DNA of 64,000 bases from Branchiostoma floridae. Its lineage: Eukaryota > Chordata > Leptocardii > Amphioxiformes > Branchiostomatidae. The notes under the pieces are model-generated. The model worked only from the letters and a program-made list of their open reading frames with translations. It did no database searches and was not told the DNA's origin. Position 1 is the stretch's first letter. Each line of letters starts with the position of its first letter. Position numbers and translations under genes: made by a program. The stretch spans positions 5,994,874 to 6,058,873 of the forward strand of contig NC_049985.1 of assembly GCF_000003815.2 (NCBI RefSeq), in the 5' to 3' direction. Positions 42,830 to 55,150 of this stretch are shown here, in pieces.

Positions 42830-44719
42830 AGACAGCGATCTGGTAGAATCTGCAATTCTACTGGGTAGAGATCCCGATCAGAGTTTTTGTCAACAGAGAC
42901 TCAGATCAGGATTTTTACCAGAAGAAATGCCGATTCTACTGGTAGAGATAGATTGCGTAATACGTTGTACAGAACAAAGTGGCTCTACGTCAAAGCTACA
43001 CCTGCCTACTCAAAACAGATCTTTGAAAATTTACACAATCCTGCAACTGTCTTATGACAATGGTTACTGGATAAGTTTCCTTACTGGACATGGATAAGTT
43101 TCCTTCCTTACTGGACATGACTTTCATACGGCATTATACTTTAGTGTGCCCAGGGCTTTGTTAGGATACTTGGCCTCTTGTATAATGGACGAATCCTCAT
43201 AACATTAAAGCCAGGATGCATATATTCAGCCCTGCGGACTGTGAGTCTGAATGATTTATTTGTATCGAGAATAGATGTTGGCTCCTACAAGGAACAAAAT
43301 GACCCCACTCACACACCGCGCAAGCGACCATAAATCTGAGACTAATGTGAATAAAAGATTTGCTGTCAAAAAGTTGATGCATGAGAGACTTTTGTTACTA
43401 ATCTTTCTTCTCACGCACAAACTTACTGAGGTGCTTTTTGTAGTCTGTTATATATTCCATGCTTTGATTTATAGATTTATAGCATTGTGATATATTACTG
43501 CTTGACTAAGCTTTTTCCTCTGATTATTCAAGTATTCAGTCATAAATTCAATGCCAAATGCCAGGAGTTTTCTTTCTTTCTGTTCCTTTTGTGCCTTCAT
43601 ATTGTATTTCACTGTTTCAATAAGCCAATTTTCTTAATAGCTATGATATTCAGTCAAGAATGTCCATGGAAATTGCTGAAGTTTTCTTTTCTTTTGTTCT
43701 CTTGTTGTCATCATATAATTTTCATTTTGGTACTGTACTGTAAATGTTGAAATTTTTCCATTCCTACCACAAGTTATGACACCATGAGTGTTATGTTTTT
43801 GATGCTTTACCCCGCATTGTTTCGACCACAAACTTAGCATACTTTAAAAGTTTCCAATCTTATTGCAAGATTAAATCCCTATGATTATAAATATTGAATG
43901 AATTTATGGACAGTGTATCAAAAGGTTTTATCCGAAATAACATATATTGTACCTCAGTTAACTTTTGATATAAGATATCTATGGCATTGTGGTGTGTTCA
44001 TTTTATAAGATTTGCAATGGGAGCCAAGCTACGTCTCCTGTGATTAACCGCGATCGCTCGGGGACCGCGCAGATCCATACTCCCGCGCCCAGGGGTGCTA
44101 TTATTCCATACGACGCAACAAATGCCCCGACTGTAACACACGGGGAGAAAAATGCGACAGCTTGAAGCTGAAATCAATCTAATCCACCATCCTGTCAAAC
44201 TGATATGGTAATAAATGCACTCGGGTTGTCACAGGGGGACGTGCGATTGCTCTGTCATGTCTACAGCTAAGCCCATGGGAGGAGCAGATTAAGACATTTA
44301 ATAAATTCCCTACTAAGTTAGCCAGACACCTCATTGCTGGTAAGCCTGGCACAGTGTCAGTTGAGTGTCTCCTCCTGAAGGATGGGGTGTGCACAAACTA
44401 CATGTAAAAGGGCGTCTGGAAAACATGACATATCAATCAACAATTATGGAATGTCTGGGTGGGTGGTAGATAAGGTTATTACATTCAATGTCTAGATAGA
44501 TAGTGCTCACATCACTGCGCATTGAAGGCGTGATTTTTATTTGTAGGGTGGGCTGTTTCTTGTTGATACAGTATTTTCTGTCATGCTATATGTTATATGT
44601 TATGGCACGGTGGTAATTGCTCCCACCGTTGAGTCTTTCCGTACCAGGGATCTCAAGTACCCGTAGATGCTATAAACATTAAGAGCCAAAAACCATTAGA
44701 TCCTTACATTTAGGCTAGA
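42830..44719. other. OTUD4 intron 3, continued
   Basis: Short repeated pieces around 42840-42960 (gattctactggtagagat types). A GC-richer non-repetitive island at about 44020-44280. No exon supported. Confidence 0.35.
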
Positions 44720-44722
44720 TAA

Positions 44723-45545
44723 GGCCATGTTGATTTGATTATATGGATGACATCCTCCGGGTCCTCCAAAACTGATGCGAGCGAGCGAATAAAAAAAAAG
44801 TTTGGCCAAAAAAAAAAGTTGCCTTCAGTATGAAATCAAAGTGGCCAGGAAGGTTGAACATAGGACTAAACACACATAGTATGGTATACCAACAGTTAGG
44901 TGTGACCAGTACATCATACGGGCGCAAAACATTTTTTTCTTCTTGGACCAATCTGAAAAAAACAGACCTGAAAAAAAAACAGAGGAACGGGTTTCGCCAA
45001 TTACAAAATGGACCCATTTGGGGTCTAACCGGGGGGCCAAGAAGACAACAAGAGCGAAGTCAAGTAGAGTTTATAGTCAATTGCACCAAGTTTCTACAGT
45101 CAAAGGTACAGAGACAGTTAACCTTTATTACATGGAGATGGGATTTTAAAATGCAGTGGGAGTCCAAACAGCAAAATTGACCAATTACCATAATGATTGT
45201 TTTGAGTATTACCAGTTCTCAAGTTTCCACAGACAATCAGGTCCAGGTTCGTGTCCGGAGCCGCTGGACCTGAATTTTCTGTACTGGTACCTCCCCCAAC
45301 CAACAATAGATTTTTTTTCTTTCTGTTCTTTCACATCTTATTCTTTGACTTTAGATTCATTTTGGCATTCTATGGCATTGGTTATCTGTTTTCTGATACT
45401 TTTTTGTCAATCTACGGAATATTTGTGCTCATTTTACAGCTGCTTTGCACAATTTATTGTGTGGTCGAAAACTTTTTTTTTTTTGGAAATGGCCGAAAAT
45501 TGGTGCGAGCGCGGATGTCATCCATATAATCAAATCAACGTGGCC
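44723..45545. mobile_element. PIF/Harbinger-type non-autonomous element, 823 bp
   Basis: Flanked by TAA on both sides (44720-44722 and 45546-45548). The inverted ends of about 33 bp start GGCCA(T/C)GTTGATTTGATT and continue atatggatgacatcc. TWA duplications with GGCC starts are the PIF/Harbinger pattern. The interior holds older repeat pieces, including cctgaattttctgtactgg, which resembles the empty site of the 29353-30500 element. No transposase seen. Confidence 0.85.
45035..45150 (+). repeat. Dispersed repeat, inverted partner at about 48120-48270
   Basis: caccaagtttctacagtcaa and ttacatggagatgggat match, in reverse complement, blocks at 48120-48270. Diverged copies. Confidence 0.5.
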
Positions 45546-46407
45546 TAATTGTGAAATAGAAGATTATGCCCCCTGGTGTCTCTCCATGGTACTGCTGCAG
45601 AAGAACCAGTCTTGATGTGATCTTGATAGTTTTTTTATGAGAATGGCTACGGGGAAGATTTATAAACTTCTCATGTCTAGCCAGCACGGCAATTCTATAG
45701 CTGCATTGTTTGTTGGAATGTTCTTATTTCTTTTGTTCCAAATTATGTTTTATACTGTTATATTAAGCAGAAGCTATTGTTGCAAGAACTTTGCAATTAT
45801 GCCAGTCCTCACTAAATACTAATTTGCAAATGTTAATTGTCAGTTTGACTATTCTAATCTCTCTTGTTACAGTGATGTTTTATGATACTAAACAGAAGCT
45901 GTTGTTTAAAGAATAACTTTCCAACTATACCTGACATGACGATGTATAGTAATTGAAAACTGAGTCCCTTGTCTAAAGAAACCAGTTTTAATTGTACAAA
46001 TTGCACTTAATACTTACTCAACAAACAGGGAGTCGCAAAATGAGAGCAAGCTAAAGGTGCATGCATAAATTATTCAGCACAGGTCTTGAGTTCGTAAGTC
46101 ATTTGAGTTCTTTGGCACTGAGGGCACTACTGTGCCATCTGTATATCTTCACATCTGCCTGAATTAATGTGCAACAGATTTGACAAATGTATATGGCACT
46201 TTCTACAATTCCCAACTGTTGGATAATGATTTAGCATGCAAGAAAGTTGGACTAATATTGGCAGATTTCCTATTCTGTTATGATCTTGAAAAGTGTTTGG
46301 ATTTGTGCATGGAGGTGAACCCAAGTATGAAATTCTACAGACATAAGAATTTTTGTAGGATTTTTTAAACATCATTTGCTTTCTTGATGACTTTGATGAG
46401 CTTTGAT

Positions 46408-46467
46408 GTGACTCATCATCCTATTTTGTCCTTTTCTTTTTCTTTTTTATTAGGAATGGGCAGGCCA
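46408..46467 (+). pseudogene. Duplicated splice acceptor and start of OTUD4 exon 4
   Basis: gtgactcatcatcct, a pyrimidine tract, TTAG and then GAATGGGCAGGCCA match the sequence around the true exon 4 (50904-50957) base for base apart from the tract. After the 14 exon-like bases the similarity stops and no coding frame or donor follows. It lies 4.5 kb upstream in the same intron. Confidence 0.8.
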
Positions 46468-46469
46468 TT

Positions 46470-49400
46470 ATTTAAACATAGAGCATTTAGCACAATTAGG
46501 AGATTTTTGTAAACGTTTGGAAGCTCTCCCATGGAATGTAGTTATCATTAGATATTTCTTTTTTTTTAGCACCAGAGACTTCTAGATATCTGCTGTGATA
46601 CCAGCAGCCTCCATATAGTAAAGGATTCGCACAATCATGTACTATCAACTTTTTTAACAATACCAAGATACAGACTTGGAACGGGGACAAGTCATGACGG
46701 CTATCTCCCAGTTGATAAGGAGGTTTGTGGCACTATATATAGCGTCAGTATGCCTGAAAAATAAGACTCTAGATGAATAACAATAATGAAAATAGGGATG
46801 ATATCCTTTATATTTTAAATTTAAGAAACTCATGTCTGGAGGCTTGCAAGGGAACACACATATCACATGATAAATCACAAACAAGGTACAAGATAAGATA
46901 AGAATGTGCTGAGTCTATATATAGAGAGCTATCCGATGTTTCTACGCACATGTATATTGATATTGGTAGAACTTCTTTTTTGGAACCTTAAAATGAAAAG
47001 TTGCAAATCTATATAATAATATTTGATTTTGTAAATTAACAGAATTTTTCTTGGATTTCTTTGTAGGAGGTAAATTTGCAGGTCTCTACCTAGGTCTAGG
47101 CTACAGGTGGCACACCCTATTCCCTAAACAAATTAATCTTAAGGCTGCCTAGGTTGGTAAGCCTTTTAATTGTTCAGGGACTTATTGCTGATGAATGGAT
47201 CTGATTTATTTCAACTTGAAGTCTTGCAGATTTCCTCTGGGAAGGGACTGATTGCAGTGGTGTGTTAGGTTGCTGTGACCTTGGTGCCATTATATTAGCT
47301 CTGAGTCAGCTTAAATGGCCCAGTACATCAGCGCCTGATTGCATCAAAGTAGTAAAAGTCCACTTTACCTCCAGGCAGGTCAAAGCTAAGTGCATTATAA
47401 GCTCACCTGATGCCATTATATCGCTGGACGCAGAAACAGGCAGAATAAGGAGGTAGCAATCAACTTGATTCTCATGGATCATCATTCTTCTGTGGTTCAT
47501 GATGCAGATAACTAAATGCTTTTCTAATGGTCCCTAAATGGAGAATGATAGGGTTGCCATTTAGTGCGAGAGTAATCCTAAGAGGAAATCAACTTACTTA
47601 TTGTGCTTCCAGATTTATTGTATATTGGATGTGGTATATATATTAGGTATGGCAAAGTTGGTTTTAATGTATCTGAGAGGGTTTTAAGATCATGGCATTT
47701 CTTCTTTGAAGACCAAATTGCAATTGGTTCTTGTTAATGAATATGATTCAAAGGCTTAAACTTTACTCCTGTAACACAATCTAAGTGATCAGTTCATCAA
47801 GAGTTGCAAATTCATTCTTACTTCAACCTGATTTTTTTCTATAATGCCATGTACCAACCGTAGTTAGTGTGATACATCCACAGTCGTAAAAATCTGGGTA
47901 GTGGCTAGCTGCTCGTTTTTTGTCACACTGTCAATGTCAGATTGTTTTCTGTCATGGAAGACCTGTCCATTATATTTTTACGTTCATAATTGTATGACAC
48001 AGAGTCATGAAATTTTAATGACAAGGCTGAAAAAAGCTTCCCAGTTGCAAGTGTAATAAGAGAGTGGTATGTAAAACAGTAAATGAATATGCAAACTTGT
48101 GAATAAGCGATACGATGGTCCATTTTTGCTTCAAAGGAATCTTTTTGGTGGAGCATCCTATCTCCATGTAAACAATTGTCTCTGTTAACTTAGGCCAAGT
48201 TTGACTGTAAAACTTGGTAAAAATGACTGTCAAATGTCCTGGACCAGATCTCTTCTTTGCTCTTGTCATTTTCTTGAACTGGTAAGCCCCCAGATACTGC
48301 CTGCTGCCATAATGCTGATATAATCTGTTCATTTTGTAATCGGTCCAAAATCATTTTTTTCTGGAGCGGTCCACCGGTACCCACCCCTATTACCATAATT
48401 GTTTGTTCAGTCTCGTCACGCCCTGTCTGTCCTCTGCCGCCCTGATTCAGGGTCAAGAACCTCTCATTATCTGCTCATCAGGCTGGGAGTCTGTGGAAAG
48501 GAAATGGACCCAATTAGTGAATTACCTCCAGGGGAAATTCATGTCTCATCTTTTTATATTTCAAAAACAGAAGAACAGAAGGGAATTTGATTTGATAGAT
48601 TTCACACTTGCTGTTAGTAGAAGACATAAGTGCCACTTGGAAATAAGATAGGTGTGTTTTAGATCTGTTGGTATGGAATAATCAGTACAGGGCCAGAAAT
48701 ACTGGTTCCATTATACACTTTTGTGCAAATGCCATGCAAAATTGGAGTTGTGTATCTGTTGGTTTTACTTGCACTGGTGCTCCAAGATATTGTTAGAGCT
48801 ATGTCCATGTCGTGTAACTACACTTAGTACACAGCATTATGTTCTTGACATTTCAGTGTCAGAAAAAGGGTTGAAACCAGTTTGTTGTATTTCTTGTTAA
48901 CTTTAAGGTTTTGAAACACAAAATTGTTGCCATTGCACATGTCAACGTCTGTAGCAACCAACATTTGCATACAGCTCTTGACAAGGGCGTCGACATACTT
49001 TATCTTATCTCATGCACTCATGATCATGATCATTGGCAACTTTTTTCTGTATGCTCAGATGTTTGGTTAGATGCACGAGTGCGCCTGTATTCCCAAAAAT
49101 GAATTTCAAACCCTGAAGTATTCAACTGGTCTGAGAGGTACTTGAGACAATTGGGGTTGAAAGTAGCCAGTCTTTTGCAGCTCATTATGGTGATGATGAT
49201 GATTGCAAAGTAGGATCTACCATGAAAGGATGGCTTGGGCATACTGCCAGTGAAGTGGTAATATTGGTTTAAGAAAATGGTCTACTTCCTGCATTAGGCA
49301 CAGGATTTGATTGCTTATAGATAATGTCATACAATCAACTCATAACAGAACACTTTTGCAATGTGATTCTTAATCTTATGTACACTGAAGGATATACAAA

Positions 49401-50940
49401 CAGAAACCCAATAGAATCATAGCTAATATCTGTAGATAATTGATTTTTTACCCCAGAGATGAGGATATAGGAGCCTGGTGTCCATCAACTCTGCCCAGCT
49501 CTTCTTGTAGGGTGTGACTGATTAGAAAGGAATCACAAGAGAAGCACATAGGAATACAGGCTCTAATTGGCGATTAGGAAATTTATCAGATATCTATCCT
49601 CTAAAACAAACATTAGAAGCTCTCTGACTGGGGAAAAAGGCATGATACACACAGGAAATATCTCCTCTTCTGCATGGTGTGTTTCTCCTGCATTTCCCCT
49701 GTACTTCAACTATTGAACTGAGCTTTGAATGGATAAATGTCACAAAGTACCCTATAGATAGTAGAATGTATTGCATAAATTGGCCCATGTGTAATCTGGA
49801 CCCAGATCTAGTTGCTCAGTGTCATCATTTGACAATCATACTTCTATACAACAGTGACTTTGGCACCATAGGATCTTAACACTGTTACCAAGGCCACTGA
49901 GTCCAGTCTGATTTAGTTTGTTTTCTGGATTTCATGCTTCAGATTTTGTCCGATTTAAGGACAATTAATGAATCAATTCCAATGTGCTAATATTTTTGGA
50001 TCACTTTATAGCTTTATAGCTGAAGAAACATTAGAGCTGTTTAACTCCTGTGGAAGATATTTTATTTTGAATTTTCTAAGGATATCTGATTTATAGATAT
50101 TTTTTTCTTATTTGTGATCTAAATCAAGTTATCACAGAGAAAAACTACCTTTTTTTTCAAAACGTATATCAATATTTGACTGTCCTGGTTAATCCCTATC
50201 TACACTTGTCTAACGTTACACATCTTATAAATTATAGATTATGTATTCTTAATTTATTCTACTTTTATCCAAAGTCTCTAGTGAGCCCAGAGGAATGAGT
50301 TTGTTTTGCAATTGTAGCACCTACAAGACATATGGCTTAATACTAAAATGTGTGTGCTATTTGTTTGCGAAAGGTTGTTCTAGATGGTAAATGATGATTC
50401 CCTGCTCTCTCATTAGAGACTGGCAAACATCCAACACATTTACTGGCTGCCATAACTTCTGCATGATCTGACACTGGAGAAAAGCATCCATCGAAATTTA
50501 CTGTCGCAGGTCTGACTGACTGACCGCAGTAACTGTGTATCATCCAATTGATCTCGCGACCTTCAGTGTTATTGTGTGTCCCTCTTACACTGTCCATTGT
50601 GTCCAGGGTCAGTATTGGTTGGCCTCGACACAACCTGGCTATTTTGAGATCAGCCAGGCACCGGCACACCTGATTAGCTGGGCCCTTTCAACCCTGTATT
50701 TTCCCTATCTACGATAACAAGCCAATCTCGCCATGTATCATGTTGTAAGGCCGCCGCCTGTGCCGGTTAACCTTTGTATCTATTTTACAGCCCTGTGTAT
50801 TGATTTCCGAGCCCTGGTGACACGGGTGGCAGACAGTGTGGGCATGCTGACTTGTCACCGTTATCCTGGGTGTGATTCTTGTGGGCAGGGAGGAAAATAA
50901 CAGTGACTCATCATCCTGATTTGTCATTTCTCTTTTTTTT
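46470..50940. other. OTUD4 intron 3, last part
   Basis: Apart from the repeat piece at 48120-48270 I see nothing that can be supported as exon or element. Open frames (for example 47262-47456) have no domains. The 3' 500 bp is richer in GC. Confidence 0.35.
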
Positions 50941-50943
50941 TAG

Positions 50944-50990
50944 GAATGGGCAGGCCAAGTGGAGATCAGCGCGCTGTCGTTGATGTACAA
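50944..50990 (+). CDS. OTUD4: OTUD4 exon 4
   Basis: Residues 93-107, EWAGQVEISALSLMY plus two bases of a Lys codon, identical in most positions to EWVGQVEISALSLMY. Acceptor (T)9AG, donor GTAAGT. Closes the 30.2 kb intron. Confidence 0.95.
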
Positions 50991-51276
50991 GTAAGTGTTA
51001 TTTTGTTAATTGAGCTTTCTACGTCCGTGAAAACCGATAGTATTTGTTTTATTTTGTACAGGCGACAAATAGTTGTCAAAACGTTTACGGAATTAAAGGA
51101 AGGTTGTGTAACGAAGAAGACTTTGTTCAATTGATCTACCAACTGATAAAATTATTTACGCATGTGGTATTGTATGTTTGTTTGGCTTGGTGTGTGTCCG
51201 CAGTTATTGGAGTGTCTGGTTAAGGTGGCCTGACTTGGGTTCAAGAATACCATTTGTGTGGGAGGAGGGGGCATGT

Positions 51277-51303
51277 TGTGAGGCTATGACTCATAGCCTC
51301 ACA
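51277..51303. repeat. Perfect 13-bp-arm hairpin
   Basis: tgtgaggctatga, one central base, tcatagcctcaca. OTUD4 intron 4. Confidence 0.9.
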
Positions 51304-52229
51304 TTTACAACAGTCTCTGTGATTACCCAGTGAAAGCTTATCACAACAATGTTCAGGCAGTCTACAACATATAATCAACCTGATTTAGTCTTTCAATCTG
51401 TTGCAATTCATTATTTGATTAGTATATAATTATTGAAAGTGGTGGTGTAAATGTACGAATCATTCTGAAAAAAAAAATTCACCATCACCATTCGGTATAT
51501 CATCTGTTGTTCCTTGTCTAAGACCTACATCACATTTCCTACCTGGGGCCCGGCAGGGCTGTTTGCGAAAATTAGTGTTTATGCCAATAGATATGCACAA
51601 TATATGTTGTTGAATTATTTTTGGTCCGTTTTGTGTTTTTGTTGTCTTTTATGTCATACTTTTCGTTCCCCCAATCCTGCCCGGCCGGGTCACTTTGTGG
51701 AAATGTAACGTTAGTACCAATAAAAATGTGCCAAATCTCTATCTGTCTCTCTGTGTTGCTTGCTCTCTTTTCATCTATTGATTACGTTTTAGGAAAAAGT
51801 TTGTTTTCACCTCTGGCTTAGACTGGATTGGAATGGATGGGTTTGCCTTCCAGATATTGACTCCTTCGTACTTCAGTCTATTTTCGCAACCTTTCATCCG
51901 CCAGGGAATGTAGCACAGATAAAGGGAGCGGAAGGACAGGATGGATGTTTCCTTTAAGTTGGTGGGACATAAAGATATTTTCTGTGGAGTCTTTGTTGTT
52001 TGGCCTAAGGAGTTCATTATAAATGGGTCTTACTGACTTCTTTCTGGCTTAGGTGTTGCCTGTGAAGTATGTTGTTGCAGTAGTTTTACCCCATACAAAT
52101 GCCAAAGGGCCACACCAAAGAATTCAGCACCAGGGACAGGTCCAGTAAAATAACTTTTTGTTAGAAAATTGATTATGCCAAGATTATGCCAAAGGAAGAG
52201 GGCTGTTGCTCAAGAGGAATAACAACATT
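51304..52229. other. OTUD4 intron 4, nothing recognised
   Basis: No exon, RNA gene or clear repeat found. Confidence 0.35.
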
Positions 52230-52770
52230 AGTCATTCTTCAGCTATCTTTAAACTTGATTTAGAAAAAGATCTTGAGTTTTTCATAATAGCCCAACAGAG
52301 AAAGCAATGGATGATTGGAAAACAATCTGAAACATTCCTCGTTAAGGTAGCTCTTGAAGATTTATTATAACACTCGCGAATTTGTCTTAATACCCACAAA
52401 GAAAAATAATCCAAGATGGAAAACGATTTTAATTGTCAATTTGATACTCACAGAGAAAAATCAAAGTGTCAATAAAAGCCTTGAAAACCTATTTGAGCAC
52501 TCCTGATTTTACTTGGCACCCGCAGGTAAAAGCAATCAGAGACTTGAGGAAAACATTAAATATCACTTAGTAAAATGCCTTTAAAACCTATTTGAGCACT
52601 CTTCAGTTCTAAGCTCCATAAATACCAACACAGAAAAACAATCACAGATTGGAGAAAGATCATCACTTAGTAAAAAGCCGTGATACTTCATTTGAATGCT
52701 CCTGAATTTTACTCGCCGCCCACAGAGAAAAACAATCAAAGACTTCAGTCTCATTTCGCCAAATTTCCCC
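52230..52770 (+). repeat. Degenerate tandem repeat, period about 100-130 bp
   Basis: Blocks such as acctatttgagcactc, acagagaaaaacaatc and atcacttagtaaaa recur in the same order four to five times with strong divergence. Confidence 0.7.
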
Positions 52771-52915
52771 AGAAGGAACATCCTGTTAGCTAATCCAGCC
52801 TGCCATACTGTGGTTCTCCCCCTAAGGCAAGCCTAAGCTCCTGTACATTAACTACAGTTGGCACCCCCGTTGTTTCTACCATTTTGCTGCCCAGATCCAT
52901 TACCATCCATTACTC

Positions 52916-53003
52916 TGACAGGAAGATCTGAGCTTGGCGCTGTATACGATACGGGGAAAGGAATTATTGGCTAACTGCCTCTCATGCTGGGTCTGTACTC
53001 AGT
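52916..53003 (+). repeat. Direct repeat, left copy (partner 53291-53373)
   Basis: gacaggaagatc, gcttggcgctgtatac and aactgcctctcatgct recur in order about 370 bp downstream. The pair flanks dispersed repeat copy B. Confidence 0.8.
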
Positions 53004-53292
53004 GCTTGAAATACTTTTTTCTGCATCGAAAATTACCGGCACCACTCTGAATTTAGGAAGTATGGATAATTTTAAAATTGTTCAGGAACCTTTACTATTT
53101 TTTCTTTTACACTTCATAGGTGGTAACATTCAATGCAGCTAATAAACACTGTCCACATACACCTACATCATAGAACATTTATGTAAAACTCAGTATATGG
53201 ATCAGTGCAGGTTAGGTGCAGGTAGACATCAGAAATACCTGCACAGCTCAAATTTTACCTGCACTATCCTGCATATGCAGGTGGTATTTTGA
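53000..53292 (-). mobile_element. Dispersed repeat, copy B (inverted relative to 28090-28419)
   Basis: The reverse complement of copy A: begins agtgcttgaaatactttt and ends cctgcatatgcaggtgg. About 24.6 kb from copy A within the same transcription unit. Confidence 0.7.
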
Positions 53293-53373
53293 CAGGAAGA
53301 TCCGAGGGTCTAGCTGAGCTTGGCGCTGTATACAATACGGGGAGAGGAATTATTGGCAAACTGCCTCTCATGC

Positions 53374-53751
53374 TAGCCTGGGTACCATCCAGATAGTAGT
53401 TCGCTCCTATGTTTGCTTCTGCTATCCGTCTGGAGACTTGCACATTCAAACCGTTTGGTGCTAACGTCAGTTAATGAGCGAATCAAGGAATGGGTTCTAG
53501 AGCAATCGTTCGATGACTACAGGCCCTCTTGCGAGCAGTCGGAGGGCTTGTCCGGTGTTGGAACGCCTGTTCGAACGATCGCTTGAACCCATTCCATAAT
53601 TCGCTCATATGTGGAGACCAATCAGCGCCTGCGTTCAAAATTTGGAGAAGCGATTGTATATAGTGTATAATGAATGTCAGAGCTAGAGCCGACTGTATAT
53701 AGTATATGATGGAATCTGTAGCGAACTACTTTCCGGATGGTACCCAGGCTA
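53374..53751. mobile_element. Fold-back MITE with a 9-bp target duplication
   Basis: Outer inverted repeats tagcctgggtaccatcc and ggatggtacccaggcta continue inward as tagttcgct/agcgaacta. An inner inverted pair holds gagcgaat...gaatgggtt against aacccattc...attcgctc. Flanked by ctctcatgc (53365-53373) and ctctcacgc (53752-53760), one mismatch. An 8-9 bp duplication suggests hAT-like mobilisation. Confidence 0.8.
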
Positions 53752-53760
53752 CTCTCACGC

Positions 53761-54873
53761 TGGGTTTGTACTGAATCATAGACAATGCGCCGCTTTCTAA
53801 CAAAGACATGAGCAAAATCTGTTGACTGAATGTTTCTACAGAATGGAACTTCAAGATTTTGGAGGGAAAATTCTGAAGTTTTGTGGTGTAGATTTGACTT
53901 AAAAGTTTGCGTGCTTTATTTGCAGTGGAGTAAAGATGTGGCCATGTGGGTGGTATATGCCTGGTGACTGTTTGATGGCATGGGATGGCTTCTGATCGTT
54001 TGCAGTAACACTTCGGCGTAAATTGAACCATAAATATCGACTGTTCACTGTCATGCCAGCCTGCTTGTGACTATATTACCTGCCTCATCAGACATATTAG
54101 ACTGATTCCAGATGAGTTAAATGACGGGGCGCCCTCCTGCGAGAGTCGCTCGTTATTAGCAAAACACGGCAGGAGTTTAACCACATTCCTCTCCATCACT
54201 CTGCGCTCATCTCCCCAGACCCATCTTGTTTCACGGCCGCCCGTGGTCGCAGAATGAAGAACAGGACGGTCGGGACGTGGATGCCTCCTCGTTAATCTTG
54301 TGGTTTTTGTGGGACGGTGTTTTACGGGCGGCTCCGCAAGAGCGTGCATTCGCCGGCTTTAAATGTAGCACCTGTGTGGTCAGATTAGGCAATTTAGCAG
54401 GTGAATGATGGTTCCCAGTGGGCCGCTTACAGGTGGGCCCACGCTGTAATTGGTTGGCTTTGTGAGGATTTGAGTAGACTGGGAGAGGGTCGGGTTAGGA
54501 GGGCTGTACATGTTACACTCGGGTCATGTGACATAACAGTCACTGCTGTTTGACTCTAATATATGGTCGGGTTGACTCCTCTGTTTGTAGCATTTGCAGG
54601 TAAGATTCTTTGTATAAATAGATACACGCACCCATCCTTCCACTACCTTTTCATTCATTCCAATCATCTGTAACCACATTATACATTCATGCTGTCATCG
54701 ATTTTGCACCTCGGTGTAGGTAGGAAGGGATGATGAGTCATTTGATAGATGTGTCATCACTCGGTCAATACCGGGAGAGAAAGAGAGACAGATAGATGTG
54801 GGTTCTACCTGTGAGAGAAGTGGTTTGCTCCAGATCGTTGAGCGGTGGTGTTTTTTTTGTGTGTGTGCTGCAG
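53761..54873. other. OTUD4 intron 4, last part
   Basis: No exon recognised. A GC-richer low-repeat island lies at about 54070-54440. Confidence 0.35.
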
Positions 54874-54946
54874 GTGTGACTTCATCATCTACCAGGATGT
54901 GGGGAGACCGCCAGCCAGAGTGACAGAGAACGGCTTCGCAGATAAG
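54874..54946 (+). CDS. OTUD4: OTUD4 exon 5
   Basis: Residues 108-132: completes the split Lys codon, then CDFIIYQDVGRPPARVTENG and FADK, equivalent to KDFIIYREPNVSPSQVTENN and FPEK. Acceptor GCTGCAG, donor GTAAGC. Confidence 0.95.
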
Positions 54947-55038
54947 GTAAGCATGGGGAAGGCTGATAAGGCCATGAGTGAAGACAGCTGGGAACACAAT
55001 GGAGAGGCAGAGATTTGATGGTACATTTAGAAAGGGCA

Positions 55039-55150
55039 GATTCCCAATGATATCACAATGGAATGAACTCTCGCGAGATCTCCACTCGCGTGAGTTTATG
55101 ACATGTGATATAACTCCCCCTCTATTAACAAGTGAATCATGAGCCGCACG
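55039..55150. repeat. 112-bp hairpin repeat, copy 1
   Basis: Nearly identical to 59783-59894. Contains nested inverted repeats: gatatcacaatg/catgtgatat outside and actctcgcgag/ctcgcgtgagt inside. Confidence 0.9.
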
